Shown here in pieces: positions 10,137 through 21,500 of a DNA stretch of 64,000 nt. Each line of letters begins with the position of its first letter. Within the stretch, counting starts at the first letter, position 1. The position numbers were made by a program, and so were the translations under genes. Where the stretch lies: the NCBI GenBank assembly GCA_000613465.1, contig BAJA01000004.1:1-64000 (forward strand), written 5' to 3'. Below the pieces are notes generated by a model that was not told the DNA's origin, did not search any database, and was given only the letters and a program-made list of their open reading frames with translations. The stretch comes from Bacteroides nordii WAL 11050 = JCM 12987. Lineage in GTDB: Bacteria > Bacteroidota > Bacteroidia > Bacteroidales > Bacteroidaceae.

Positions 10137-11075
10137 TTATAATCCTAATTTCTCCGAAATCTCCAACATCCGCTTTATCGGCTTTACCGCTTTCTCTGCT
10201 ATTTCCGGATCAACCAGTATCTCCGGTGACTCATTCTTCAGACACTCATAGAGCTTCTCCAGCGTATTTAGTCTCATAAAGCTACACTCGTTACATGCAC
10301 AGGTACTATCATTCGGTGGAGCGGGAATAAACGTCTTTTCCGGGCATTTCTTCTGCATCTCATGAAGAATACCCGATTCGGTAGCTACAATGAATCGTTG
10401 TTCACTGCTGTTAACAGCATATTTCAATAAGGCAGCTGTAGAACCTACAACGTCTGCCAGTTTCAATACTGTACTCTTACATTCAGGATGCGCAAGTACG
10501 ATGGCATCAGGATATTGTGTTTTCAGCTCCAGAATCTTTTCTACCGAAAACTGCTCATGCACATGACAGGCACCATCCCACAATAACATCTGCCGGTTCG
10601 TAACTGAGTTGATATAATTTCCAAGATTGCGGTCCGGACCAAAAATTATTTTCTCATCTTTGGGAAAGCTTTCTACTATTTGCTTTGCATTGGTAGAAGT
10701 TACCACTACATCGGTTACAGCTTTCACAGCAGCCGTTGTATTGACATAGGATATCACCGTATATCCGGGATGCTCTTTGACAAACTGTGCAAACTGATCT
10801 GCCGGACAACTATCGGCCAATGAACAACCTGCATTCATATCAGGCACTAATACCTTCTTTTCAGGACAGAGCACCTTTGCCGTTTCACCCATAAAATGAA
10901 CACCGCACATCACAATGATATCCGCTTTTGTTTTGGCAGCCCATTGAGCCAATGCCAGACTGTCGCCTACATAGTCGGCGATATCTTGTATCTCACCCTT
11001 CTGGTAGTAGTGACCCAGAATAACTGCATTCTTTTCTTTTTTCAGCTCGTTAATAGCTTTTATGAGTTCATTCAT
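10137..11075 (-). CDS. nadA: Quinolinate synthase A
   Basis: NadA condenses iminoaspartate with dihydroxyacetone phosphate to form quinolinate in de novo NAD synthesis. It is a cytoplasmic [4Fe-4S] enzyme of 312 residues, the normal length. Cluster ligands are visible: Cys84 in DMNAGCSLAD, Cys199 in HPEC, and a C-terminal Cys group at 259, 261 and 264 (CACNEC). The N-terminal ILGHYYQ motif binds substrate. Its partner nadB lies about 31 kb away at 42.0-43.6 kb, so the pathway genes are not clustered here. Confidence 0.96.
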   Translation of the reverse strand: MNELIKAINELKKEKNAVILGHYYQKGEIQDIADYVGDSLALAQWAAKTKADIIVMCGVHFMGETAKVLCPEKKVLVPDMNAGCSLADSCPADQFAQFVKEHPGYTVISYVNTTAAVKAVTDVVVTSTNAKQIVESFPKDEKIIFGPDRNLGNYINSVTNRQMLLWDGACHVHEQFSVEKILELKTQYPDAIVLAHPECKSTVLKLADVVGSTAALLKYAVNSSEQRFIVATESGILHEMQKKCPEKTFIPAPPNDSTCACNECSFMRLNTLEKLYECLKNESPEILVDPEIAEKAVKPIKRMLEISEKLGL

Positions 11076-11536
11076 AATAATTTTATTTTCTCTCCTTTTT
11101 AAAGAAAAATCCTTTGTTAGTGATAATAGGCTGTTAATAGTGTTAGCAAATAAAAGCTGTTTTTCTTGTCAGATAAGTTATTAGTCTCCAATACACAGTT
11201 ATCAGTATATTATGAACGGACTGAAAAGAGGCTATTGGCTGATAATAAGCTATCTCTCAATTTGTATTAACACCTTGTTGATAAAGTGCAAAGTTAAAAA
11301 CTTTATGGATATAAACAGGGTAATAAGTGCTGAAAAATATGTTTAAGAATGCATTGAAAGTTTATATTAACTTTTTTGTATTGTTCATTATAAGTCTTCC
11401 TTATACCTTCTTCTGAATAATGCAAGAGTTAGTTTTCAAAATCTTTGCTTTAAGTTTTGACAGGTTTTCAACGGTTATAAACAGGTGTGTTAACAGAAAA
11501 GAATTACTTTTGCAGTAGCTAAGAAATAATAAGGAT
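11076..11536. promoter_or_regulatory. Divergent promoter region between nadA and the TrmH-like gene
   Basis: This 461-base AT-rich interval has no credible gene. On the minus strand TAACTTTG (complement of 11289-11296) fits the -7 consensus and would give nadA a long untranslated leader of about 210 bases. On the plus strand TACTTTTG at 11505-11512 lies 25 bases before the methyltransferase gene. I could not identify a riboswitch or operator here. Neither -7 box has a clear TTTG -33 partner. Confidence 0.4.
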
Positions 11537-12082
11537 ATGAACATGCGAAAATTGAAAATAACCGAGCTGAACCGGATAAGTGCAGAGGAATTTAAAGAAG
11601 CGGATAAACTGCCTTTGGTAGTAGTACTGGATGATATCAGGAGTTTACATAATATTGGTTCTGTGTTCCGTACGTCAGATGCATTTCGTATTGAATGTAT
11701 TTATCTGTGTGGGATTACGGCTACTCCTCCGCATCCGGAAATGCATAAGACAGCTTTAGGTGCCGAATTTACAGTTAACTGGAAGTATGTTAATAACGCT
11801 GTTGAAGCTGTTGATAACCTCAAAAATGAAGGATATATTGTTTATTCGGTGGAACAGGCTGAAGGCAGTATCATGTTGGATGAACTGGAACTGGATAAGA
11901 CAAAGAAATATGCCATCGTTATGGGAAATGAAGTGAAAGGAGTACAACAGGAAGTTATTGACCATTCGGATGGTTGTATAGAAATTCCCCAATATGGTAC
12001 TAAACATTCACTGAATGTATCTGTGACGACGGGGATTGTAATATGGGACCTCTTTAAGAAGCTAAAAATTAGTGATAAGTGA
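11537..12082 (+). CDS. TrmH/SpoU-family RNA 2'-O-methyltransferase
   Basis: The protein has 181 residues and is a SPOUT methyltransferase that uses S-adenosylmethionine to methylate a ribose in tRNA or rRNA. All three SpoU motifs are visible: DDIRSLHNIGSVFRTSDAF near residues 32-50 (motif 1), IVMGNEVKGV near 128-137 (motif 2), and the knot motif IPQYGTKHSLNVSVTTGI near 149-166 (motif 3). It is a minimal form with no substrate-binding extension. The exact RNA target cannot be told from sequence. The gene end lies inside a long hairpin shared with the convergent neighbour. Confidence 0.9.
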   Translation: MNMRKLKITELNRISAEEFKEADKLPLVVVLDDIRSLHNIGSVFRTSDAFRIECIYLCGITATPPHPEMHKTALGAEFTVNWKYVNNAVEAVDNLKNEGYIVYSVEQAEGSIMLDELELDKTKKYAIVMGNEVKGVQQEVIDHSDGCIEIPQYGTKHSLNVSVTTGIVIWDLFKKLKISDK

Positions 12083-12162
12083 GTAGTGATAAGTGATTAG
12101 TAAGCTGCGCGAATATACCACATGGAACTAATCACTTATCACTAAACTACTCATCACTATTT
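12071..12162. repeat. Long imperfect hairpin between convergent genes
   Basis: The left arm at about 12071-12101 and the right arm at about 12127-12158 are near reverse complements built from AGTGATAAGTG-like units, around a 25-base loop. The left arm starts inside the methyltransferase coding sequence. It can act as a bidirectional terminator or be a REP-like intergenic element. Confidence 0.6.
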
Positions 12163-12766
12163 CAAATTTGTCCGTTTTCCACCAATATCACTACCCGTTC
12201 GGTGAGTTTATCTTCACCATTCGGGTCGTATTCTTTTTTAAGACTAGCACCGAAGAGAGCGGCAAAGGTTTGATAGAAACCTGCTTTAAAAGGTCCCATG
12301 AAAGCTTTTACTAATTCAAAAGAGGTTTGATTACTTTGTCGGTCTACCAGCTTTATTAACAATTTACCTGTGCAAAAGAAAGTTTTTTCATCCGGGGGGT
12401 ATATTGATCTTTGAGACCTTTTTCTACTCTTTTAATGTGTTTCTGACGTGCTTTTTCGTTTGGGAGAGTTTGCAGATATTCATAAGTTTCGAGTATGGTA
12501 CGGTTGATTTCCCGGGCTATGGGATATACCTTCTTGACATTTCTTACCAACCTGTAATACTCCATGCGTTCTTTATCATTTTTAAACTTTAATGGCTTAA
12601 AAATATAAACGGTAGGTAGTTGTACACAGGGTATGGTATCTCCTTCATAAATACAAACCGGAACAAGGTATCCTCCTCTGCTTTGTTTATCTTGTGCCAG
12701 AACGGACTGGAAAGAAAGAAACAGAGCAAACAGTGTAAGTATTACTATGTTAGGTCTTGTATTCAT
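12162..12766 (-). CDS. DUF4294-like secreted protein, frame-interrupted
   Basis: A Sec signal peptide (residues 1-24, ending VLAQ) precedes a charged soluble domain with YIFKPLKFKN and KKVYPIAREIN, as in DUF4294 proteins of Bacteroidales, whose function is not known. The frame stops at 12356 after SFAQVNC. The other frame continues KLLIKLVDRQSNQTSFELVK to 12162. Restoring one G in the pair at 12367-12368 (CC on the plus strand) gives a continuous protein of about 201 residues, the expected size. It is divergent from the next gene by 95 bases. Confidence 0.75.
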
Positions 12767-12861
12767 GTCGCAAAATTACAAGATTATTTTATTATTTGTT
12801 CAATTCCTTGTAGTGTTAACCTATTTAAAGTATCTTCGCTATCTGACAAAAGTAAAAATGA

Positions 12862-14891
12862 ATGAAAAACACATGCCTTTTTCGGCTGTTTTTAGTTATT
12901 AACCTCTTGTTGATAATGCCTGTTAATAAAGCTCAGAACCCTTCTGTGGATATTCTGGAGGAGGTTATTGAGGATATCTCTGTTAATAACGATGACAGTG
13001 AAGAGATAAATTGGGGAGATAAGATTGAGGAACTTTCTGAACGTATTCAGCAACCTGTCAATCTGAATACCGCTACCAAAGAACAGTTGGAGCAGCTTCC
13101 TTTTCTATCTGATATTCAGATTGAGAACCTGTTGGCTTATGTGTATATTCACGGGCAGATGCAAACCATTTATGAATTACAGTTGGTAGAAGAGATGGAT
13201 CGTCGGACTATTCATTATTTACTTCCTTTTGTTTGTGTACAACCTGTTGATAAGAAAGAGTCTTTGCCCCGTCTAAAGGATGTGTTCAGGTATGGTAAAC
13301 ATGAAGTGTTAACTCGTTTGGATATTCCGTTCTATACACGTAAGGGATATGAAAAAACTTATTTGGGACCCTCTATGTACCACTCTCTGCGATATGGCTT
13401 TCGGTATAGAGAGAATGTTTATGCCAGTATAACCGGAGAAAAAGACGCGGGTGAACCTTTTGGTGCATTACATAATAAACAGGGCTATGATTACTATTCA
13501 TATTACTTGTTAATAACTAAAATAGGACGGTTGAAAACTCTGGCTTTAGGCAACTATCGGTTAAGCTTTGGTCAAGGATTAGTAGTGAATACTGATTTTC
13601 TTATGGGAAAGAGTATTTATCTTTCTTCATTGACATTCCGGAACGGAGGTATACGAAAGCATTCTTCTACGGATGAATATAATTATTTTCGGGGAGTAGC
13701 TACTGCTGTAGAACTAAGTAAACATCTGGTATTATCAGCTTTTTATTCACATCGCAGTATGGATGGAGTGATAGAGGAAGGTGAAATAACTTCTATTTAT
13801 AAGACTGGTTTACATCGTAGTCAGAAGGAGGCTGATAAAAAGAATGTTTTCACAATGCAATTAACAGGTGGAAATATGACTTATACAAATAATCATCTGA
13901 AATTGGGATTGACTGGTATTTACTACTTTTTTGATCATTCTTTTGAACCCGAACTACGACAGTATTCCAAATATAATATTCATGGTAACAGGTTTTATAA
14001 TGTAGGACTGGATTATGGATATCGTTGGCATCGTTTTTCTTTTCTGGGAGAAGCAGCTATTGGCAAAAAGGGATTTGCTCTTTTAAATAAATTGCAGTAT
14101 TCTCCTGTACAAGGAGCCAATTTATTGTTGATACATCGTTATTATACACATGATTATTGGGCAATGTTTGCCCGTTCGTTTGGCGAAGGTAGTAATGTAC
14201 AGAATGAAAATGGCTGGTATTTTGCCGGTGAAATATTTCCTTTTCGTCATTGGAAATTCTTTGCATCTATAGATTTATTCTCTTTTCCCTGGTGGAAGTA
14301 CAAGATAAGTAAACCTTCGCAAGGTATTGATGGAGTGTTACAAATGAACTTTACTCCTCATAGAGAACTTACTATGTATCTGAATTATCGTTATAAACGA
14401 AAAGAAAGAGATGTGACCGGAACGAATGGTGAAATTACTCTGCCAACTTATCACCATCGGTTGCGCTACCGGCTGAACTATTCACCGGATGATTTGTTTT
14501 CCCTTCGTACAACGGTTGATTATAATAACTTCCACTCTTCAGGGGAAGTAGCCGGTCAGGGTTATCAGATTACGCAAATGATAGCTTACCGTTTATCCTG
14601 TATTCCGCTAAGGCTGAACTACAAGGAAGCTTCTTTCATACCGATAATTATGATACCCGTGTATACGTTGCAGAAAAAGGTTTGCTTTATACTTTTTACA
14701 CTCCTTCGTTTCAGGGTAAAGGAATACATCTGGCAATCAATATGCGCTATGATCTGAATACACATTGGATGATGATAATTAGGATGGGACAAACGATATA
14801 CTATGATCGTAATGAAATAGGTTCCGGATATGACTTGATACGAAATAATAAAAAAGCAGACTTACAGATGCAATTACGCCTGAAGTTTTAA
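12862..14891 (+). CDS. Helix-hairpin-helix protein with outer-membrane barrel-like region, frame-interrupted
   Basis: After a signal peptide (residues 1-25) comes a helix-hairpin-helix segment (PVNLNTATKEQLEQLPFLS, residues about 66-84, with a second copy after it). About 550 residues of alternating aromatic and polar strands follow, rich in Tyr, Arg and Gly, as in an outer-membrane beta-barrel. In frame the protein reads out of phase after about residue 590. One more T in 14634-14636 brings the frame used to 14891 into line (FHTDNYDTRVYV, then FYTPSFQGKGIHL), giving about 676 residues ending in a barrel-like aromatic strand (LQMQLRLKF). Proteins of this type are common and unstudied in Bacteroides; no role is assigned. 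Confidence 0.75.
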
Positions 14892-14907
14892 TATATTTGC
14901 ATGATAG

Positions 14908-14950
14908 TATTATCAATCGTAAATTGTAAATCGTCAAATTGTAAAATCTC
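14908..14950 (+). repeat. Short direct repeat between genes
   Basis: Two near copies of ATCGTAAATTGTAA / ATCGTCAAATTGTAA stand in tandem in the 62-base gap. This kind of AT-rich intergenic repeat recurs in Bacteroides chromosomes. No role is evident. Confidence 0.4.
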
Positions 14951-14953
14951 ATC

Positions 14954-15727
14954 ATGACTGTTATTTATCCTTCCCCTATATTTGGCCCTGTTCATTCCCG
15001 CCGTTTGGGAGTATCTTTGGGAATAAATCTTTTACCCTCCGATGGAAAGGTATGTTCGTTTGATTGTATCTATTGTGAATGTGGTTTTAATGCAGATCAT
15101 CGCCCTTCTAAGCCCTTGCCTACTCGTGAGGAAATACGTGAAGCACTTGAAATCCGTTTGAAAGATATGCTGGTAAATGGTCCTTTTCCTGATGTGCTGA
15201 CTTTTGCCGGGAATGGTGAACCTACGGCACATCCTCATTTTCCGGAAATTATTGAAGATACGCTGGCTCTTCGTGATAAGTATTTCCCGAAAGCAAAAGT
15301 GAGCGTATTGAGTAATTCAACGTTTATTCATCGTCCGGCTGTATTCGAAGCATTGAATAAGATAGATAATAATATTTTAAAACTGGATACAGTGGATAGT
15401 GATTATATTCATCTAATTGACCGTCCTGCTGGTAAATATTCTGTATCAGAGATAATTGATAATCTGAAAGCTTTTAAAGGAAACTGTATTATCCAGACAA
15501 TGTTTATGAAAGGTACTTATCGGGGACAAGATGTGAATAATACTTCTGATAAGTATGTATTACCCTGGTTAGAAATGATAAAGGAGATTGCTCCCCGGCA
15601 AGTGATGATTTATACGATTGATCGTGAAACTCCTGACCATGATTTGCAGAAAGCTACACATGAAGAATTAGATAGAATATTATCTTTATTAACTGGAGCA
15701 GGTATTTCCGCATCTGCTTCTTATTAG
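14954..15727 (+). CDS. Radical SAM protein
   Basis: The protein has 257 residues. The radical SAM cluster motif is visible as Cys34-SFD-Cys38-IY-Cys41, and the GNGEPTAHPHF block after it is the SAM-binding GGE-like motif. LSNSTFI and KLDTVDSDY are later barrel strands of the fold. It resembles the short radical SAM proteins related to the Fe-S oxidoreductase/YgiQ-like group. The substrate cannot be assigned. There is no C-terminal SPASM cysteine cluster. The gene stands alone, followed by a terminator. Confidence 0.85.
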   Translation: MTVIYPSPIFGPVHSRRLGVSLGINLLPSDGKVCSFDCIYCECGFNADHRPSKPLPTREEIREALEIRLKDMLVNGPFPDVLTFAGNGEPTAHPHFPEIIEDTLALRDKYFPKAKVSVLSNSTFIHRPAVFEALNKIDNNILKLDTVDSDYIHLIDRPAGKYSVSEIIDNLKAFKGNCIIQTMFMKGTYRGQDVNNTSDKYVLPWLEMIKEIAPRQVMIYTIDRETPDHDLQKATHEELDRILSLLTGAGISASASY

Positions 15728-15764
15728 AAGAAGGAATTGAAAACATCCCTATGTTTTATAATAC

Positions 15765-15801
15765 AACATCCCCATGTTCTGATATAAAACATGGGGATGT
15801 T
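15765..15801. terminator. Bidirectional terminator with a duplicated arm
   Basis: AACATCCCCATGTT (15765-15778) pairs with AACATGGGGATGTT (15788-15801). A further near copy of the arm (AACATCCCTATGTT) lies just upstream at about 15742-15755 and could pair with the same partner. It separates the convergent radical SAM and SulP genes. Confidence 0.7.
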
Positions 15802-15841
15802 ATTATAGTAAAGTATATATAAATTAAAAGCTATTCTGAGT

Positions 15842-17545
15842 TTACTTCTCTGTGTTTATGGTTTGTACACTTATGATATCTTTTGCTCTTTCCAGTGCTA
15901 CATTTATATTCGGACAGATATTTTCTTCTCCCAGTAATTCATAAAATCCTGATTTCTCCAAAACTTTATGTACTTTGTCATTTACTCCTGAAAGTACAAT
16001 TGTAATTTTTTCTTTTTGAGACATCCTGCACAGATTGGATAAGTTGTGAATACCAGTTGAATCGATGAACGGAACTTTACGCATACGAATGATACGTACA
16101 GTGGGACGGTCTCCCAATTGTGCCATTACTTCTTCAAATTGTGTTGCAATACCAAAGAAATATGGACCATTGATTTCATATACTTCCACTCCTTTTGGAA
16201 TAATCAGATGTTCTTCACTAACAGCAATATCCAATTCTGAGTTTGGGTCTATTTCATCGGTGATGACAGATATTTTGGTTGTTTCCATGACACGTTTCAT
16301 AAACAGTACGCAAGCAATGATCAAACCTACTTCGATAGCAATTGTCAGATCAAAAATAACGGTCAGGAAGAAGGTGATAAGCAATACGGTGACATCTGAT
16401 TTTGGATTTTTCAACAATGCTTTGAACGTGCGCCATCCACTCATGTTATAAGAAACAATAACCAGCACACCTGCCAGACATGCCATAGGAATATATTGTG
16501 CCAATGGCATCAGGAATAGTAAGATAAGTAGTAATACAACAGCGTGAATAATTCCGGCTACAGGCGTTTTTCCACCATTATTGATATTCGTCATAGTACG
16601 TGCAATAGCACCTGTGGCAGGTATACCTCCAAATAAAGGAGCGATGACATTGGCTGCACCCTGAGCTATCAGTTCGGTATTTGAATCGTGACGGTCTCCT
16701 ATTACACCATCGGCTACTGTGGCCGAAAGTAACGATTCAATAGCACCTAATACAGCAATTGTAATTGCTACCGGGAACAGATTTTTAATGGCCTCCCAGT
16801 CCAGTGCAGGAACAACGGCATCGGGTAATTCGGATTTAATGGTAAAACGATCACCAATTGTATCAATACAATCAATTCCTCCGTAAATTTTCATGAGGTA
16901 TACAGCAATTGTCACTACAATAATAGCAATCAGAGATCCCGGTATCTTTTTTGAAAATCTTGGAGTGACAGCAATAATTATAACACTTACAATACTTACA
17001 ATAGTATTCCACCAGTTAATTGTATCAAAATGACGAAAATAAATCATCCATTTTCCTACAAAATCTCCCGGAACTTTTTCATTCCCAAAAGTCAGTCCGA
17101 AGATGTCAGCTATTTGTGTGGTGAAAATGGTTACGGCAATACCACTTGTGAAACCTACAATGATGGGATAAGGAATAAACTTAATAACTGCTCCTAACTT
17201 GAATACTCCTAATAGGATGAGTATTACACCTGCCATTAGAGTAGCTACAATGAGTCCAGCTTCTCCATATTGCTGGATAATACCATAGATAATAACGATA
17301 AATGCTCCTGTCGGACCACCTATCTGTACTTTACTACCACCCAATAGTGAAATGATAAATCCTGCAATGATAGCAGTGATAATACCTTTTTCGGGAGATA
17401 CACCGGAGGCAATACCAAATGCAATGGCTAATGGGAGGGCTACAATACCAACAATAATCCCGGCCATGAGATCGGCTGTAAATGTTTCTTTCGAGTAATT
17501 TTTGAGTGTAGAAAACAGCTTGGGTTTGAATTCTAAGACTTTCAT
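15842..17545 (-). CDS. SulP/SLC26 family anion transporter with STAS domain
   Basis: The protein has 567 residues in the inner membrane. The first 430 hold about a dozen hydrophobic segments. GIIVGIVALPLAIAFGIASG near residues 29-48 is the SulP signature, and GLIPATGAIART-like residues (GGIPATGAIART near 305-316) mark the second conserved block. The C-terminal 120 residues form a STAS domain (RKVPFIDSTGIHNL, with the conserved DSTG). The family carries sulfate, bicarbonate or dicarboxylates; which one here is not visible. The gene stands alone, with about 265 bases of untranscribed or promoter sequence upstream. Confidence 0.93.
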   Translation of the reverse strand: MKVLEFKPKLFSTLKNYSKETFTADLMAGIIVGIVALPLAIAFGIASGVSPEKGIITAIIAGFIISLLGGSKVQIGGPTGAFIVIIYGIIQQYGEAGLIVATLMAGVILILLGVFKLGAVIKFIPYPIIVGFTSGIAVTIFTTQIADIFGLTFGNEKVPGDFVGKWMIYFRHFDTINWWNTIVSIVSVIIIAVTPRFSKKIPGSLIAIIVVTIAVYLMKIYGGIDCIDTIGDRFTIKSELPDAVVPALDWEAIKNLFPVAITIAVLGAIESLLSATVADGVIGDRHDSNTELIAQGAANVIAPLFGGIPATGAIARTMTNINNGGKTPVAGIIHAVVLLLILLFLMPLAQYIPMACLAGVLVIVSYNMSGWRTFKALLKNPKSDVTVLLITFFLTVIFDLTIAIEVGLIIACVLFMKRVMETTKISVITDEIDPNSELDIAVSEEHLIIPKGVEVYEINGPYFFGIATQFEEVMAQLGDRPTVRIIRMRKVPFIDSTGIHNLSNLCRMSQKEKITIVLSGVNDKVHKVLEKSGFYELLGEENICPNINVALERAKDIISVQTINTEK

Positions 17546-17744
17546 TTTAACGATACAATATAATTAGTGCATATATAGATTTACGATGTGATTTTACTGA
17601 TTTTGCTAAATAAGGATTGCAAAATTACATAAAATAAATCTAATAACATGTTTTGGAGCATATTATTTGTAAATGATAAATTTTATCAATGATTTCATAG
17701 ATTTTATTTATAAAGAAAGAAGGACTTGTTTTGAACTAATTCCG

Positions 17745-17752
17745 TATATTTG
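17745..17752 (+). promoter_or_regulatory. -7 box of the rubrerythrin gene
   Basis: TATATTTG matches TAnnTTTG and lies 60 bases before the start codon. TTTG stretches upstream are at non-standard distances, so only the -7 element is supported. Confidence 0.4.
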
Positions 17753-17811
17753 TGTTATAAATAAACAAATACAAGCGTAATCTACTAATTAATTAAATAT
17801 ATAAGACTATT

Positions 17812-18390
17812 ATGGCTAAAAGTATTAAAGGTACTCAGACTGAGAAAAATCTACTGACTTCGTTTGCTGGCGAATCACAGGCAAGAATGCGTTACACTTA
17901 TTATGCAAGTGTTGCAAAAAAAGAAGGTTATGAACAAATCGCAGCTATTTTTACTGAAACAGCTGATCAGGAAAAAGAGCATGCAAAACGTATGTTTAAG
18001 TATCTGGAAGGTGGCATGGTAGAAATTACTGCCAGTTATCCGGCTGGTGTTATCAGTACTACTCTCAATAATCTGCTCGAAGCTGCTGCTGGTGAACATG
18101 AAGAATGGTCACAGGATTATCCTCATTTTGCTGATGTTGCCGAACAAGAAGGTTTTTATGAAATTGCTGCCATGTACCGCAATATTTCTGTTGCTGAAAA
18201 GGGACATGAAGAAAGATATCGCGCTTTTGTAAATAACATTGAGACAGCTTCTGTATTTGCCAAAGAAGGTGAAGTTGTATGGCAATGCCGTAATTGTGGC
18301 TATATTACTATTGGTAAAGAGGCTCCCGAAGTTTGTCCGGCATGTCTGCACCCGCAAGCTTATTTTGAAGTAAAGAAAGAAAACTATTAA
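17812..18390 (+). CDS. rbr: Rubrerythrin
   Basis: This 192-residue cytoplasmic non-haem iron peroxidase reduces hydrogen peroxide and protects anaerobes from oxidative stress. The N-terminal ferritin-like four-helix domain carries the di-iron ligands (Glu21 in AGESQAR, Glu54 and His57 in QEKEH, Glu95, Glu129 and His132 in AEKGH). The C-terminal rubredoxin-like domain has its four cysteines at 159, 162, 175 and 178 (CRNCG and CPAC). A single-gene transcript is likely, with its own -7 box and a strong terminator. Confidence 0.97.
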   Translation: MAKSIKGTQTEKNLLTSFAGESQARMRYTYYASVAKKEGYEQIAAIFTETADQEKEHAKRMFKYLEGGMVEITASYPAGVISTTLNNLLEAAAGEHEEWSQDYPHFADVAEQEGFYEIAAMYRNISVAEKGHEERYRAFVNNIETASVFAKEGEVVWQCRNCGYITIGKEAPEVCPACLHPQAYFEVKKENY

Positions 18391-18413
18391 TAGATTATTA
18401 TACGTTTTTTGAT

Positions 18414-18449
18414 AAGCGGCTCATCCAGCAAGGTGAGCCGCTTTTTTGA
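18414..18449 (+). terminator. Intrinsic terminator of rubrerythrin
   Basis: AAGCGGCTCA (18414-18423) pairs perfectly with TGAGCCGCTT (18434-18443), followed by a run of T. Confidence 0.85.
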
Positions 18450-18583
18450 TTTAGTTGATGATGGCTATTGCTTCTTTAATTTGTTTATAGTAAATTGAAA
18501 GACTTATTGTATAATTCATTCTAAATGCTTATTTTTGCTTCTTATGTATAACTAATACTAAAAGACAAAAAACTTCGCTTGTT

Positions 18584-21500
18584 ATGACAAAAAAAATACA
18601 TGATCAATTAAATAGAATAGCGATAAAAACTCTGCTGATATTTGTTTTTTGTTTCGGTTTCTTTTCATCTTCCAAAGCAAATGATGTGTATTTCCATCAT
18701 TTGGGGGTAAAAGATGGATTAACGCAAATCAGTATTTTCTCTTTTTATCAGGATGAAATAGGAGCTATGTGGTTTGGCTCATTTGAAGGACTGAATAGAT
18801 ACAACGGACGTGAGATTACCGCCTTTCGCCCTTCACAAAATAATAAGGGATTGACCCAGAATGAAATCTATTCAATTTGTGGTAATAAGAAAGGTGCTAT
18901 CTACTTACGGGCTGGACACGATCTGGTGAAATACAATGTTTCAACACAGCAATTTACCTGTTTGGCACAAAAAGAAATTAATGGTATTTGCTATTCAAAC
19001 GATACGCTTTGGGTGATATCCGATCATGCTATATTTTATTATCTGGAGGGTAAAGAAGGTTTGCGTAAGTTTTGTGATATAGATCCGGGCCTGGGAAACG
19101 GAAGTTGTATCTTTACGGCTGATAATGAATATTTGTGGGTAGGGACAGAAAATAATTTATTGTCTATACCATTCGATGCACCCGATTCTCCGAAAGTGGT
19201 GTTATCTGGTGTTTTTGTGAAATACCTGTATAAGAGTAAGAGAAATGATTTGTGGGTAAGTACGGATGCGAGTGGTGCTTATCGGATTTCATCTCAGAAT
19301 CAGATAACAAACTTCCGTTATTCACCGGGTAAGAATGGGATTTCCGATGATCATGTGAGAAGTGTTGTTGAGGATGAATTCGGAAATATATGGATTGGCA
19401 CATTTTATGGGTTAAATAAATATGATCCTATTACTGATAAATGGAAATGTTATACTCAAATAGACAATGTTCCCTATAGTCTAAGTCATTCGTCTGTTTT
19501 TGGTCTTTATAGAGATTTACAAGGGAATATCTGGGTAGGAACCTATTTTGGTGGTATTAATCATTTTAACCCGAGAGCCGATATTTACCATTTCTATGGA
19601 GCGATAGGGCGAAATAACCCCAACTATCTTAGTTTTCCTTTCGTAGGTAAGATGGCAGAAGATAAAAACGGTAATCTATGGATTTGTACTGAAGGAGGAG
19701 GGCTTAATTTCTTTAACCGCCAAACGAAACAATTCAAGAGTTTCATGCAGGAAGATAACCCCAGAAGCATTAGTCATAATAATCTGAAATGTATTAAATA
19801 TCTAAAAGATAAAGATCTGCTATATATTGGTACGCATACCGGTGGACTTAATATATTTGATATAAAATCCCAAACGGTCAAGGTTTTGAAGAATAATCCG
19901 GGAGAGCCTGCTTCATTGCCCAACGATATTGTGAACGATATACAATTTTATAAAGATAAACTCATTGTACTGACTCAGGCAGGAGTTTGTAGTATGGATT
20001 TGAAAAGTGAGACGTTCTCTTCTCTTTCTGCTAATGAGGTAATTAACCGGGCAGTAGAAAGGAAGTTTTATTATGAAACTTTTTTGATTGATAGCAAAGA
20101 TAGGATGTGGATTGCTAAATCGGACGGAGGAGTGGTACGGATTGATTTGAATAATAATAAAATAAAAGAATACAATGCTGTAATGGAGGATTCTACTTCT
20201 ATTGGTAAATTTAGAATTACTCATATTTTAGAGGATAGTAAGGGGAAACTTTTTTTCGGGACTTTAGGTTCCGGATTGTTCCTTTATCTTCCCGAGACGG
20301 ATACATTCAGAAATTTTACAGCAGAAAAGGGAGATTTACAGAGCAACTATTGTTATTATATAGCCGAATCACCTTATGATCATCTTATGGTACTGCATAA
20401 CAAAGGAGTTTCCTTTTTTGATCCTGAAACCAGAACATTGAAACATGTTTGCGGAATACCTCAAATGAGTTTTAACCAAGGTTCAAGTGTCTGTTCTACC
20501 AAAGACGGAGAGGTTTTCTTTGGTGGAATTGATGGATTGACATCCCTTTATGAACAGTTACTTTATACCACTAAAAAAGAATACCAGCTTTATTTTGATA
20601 AGCTTTGGATATCCAACAGGGAGGTCAGACCGGGAGATGGATCTGGTATTCTTTCTTCGGCTTTATCCAACTATAAGGAGATTGAACTTGATTACAATAA
20701 AAACAACCTGTTTATCGAATTTGCTACTTCAAACTATGTTTCTAATAACGATTTTCAGTATGAATATAAGTTGGTAGGACTTGATGATACCTGGCTTCCG
20801 GCACATTCTACTACTATCAGTTATACTAATTTAAGTCCGGGGAAATATCGTCTGCTTGTTCGGGAGGTATGGAAGATGCCAAAACGGAAACAAAACAAAT
20901 TGAACTTGGCATCAAAATTAATCCGCCATTTTATGCTACAGTTTGGGCTTATCTGCTTTACGCATTATTGGTGGTAGGTATTTTATATGCTATTTTCCGC
21001 TTTAATGTGCGGCAGGCAAAGTTAAAGGCCTCATTAGAATATGAAAGAAAGGAAAAAGAATATATTGAAGAATTAAATCAGACAAAACTTCGTTTCTTTA
21101 CCAACATTTCGCATGAGTTCCGTACACTGCTTACCCTTATTATTGTACAGGTAGAACTATTGTTGCAACTTAATAAACTCAATCCATCCGTCTACAACCG
21201 GGTACTTAAAATTTATAAGAATGCCAGACATATGCGTGATCTGGTGTCAGAGTTACTTGATTTTCGAAAACAAGAACAAGGATTCCTGAAGCTGAAAGTG
21301 GAATATATGGATATTGTATCTTTCACTAAAGAGATCTATATGTCTTTTTATGAATATGCCTTGAAACATTCTGTTAACTATAAGTTCGAACATATGGAGG
21401 AAAAACTGAATCTTTGGTTTGATCCGGTTCAGTTGCAGAAGGTAATATTCAATCTTTTATCTAATGCCTTTAAATACACCAAAGCAAAAGGCAGTATTAC

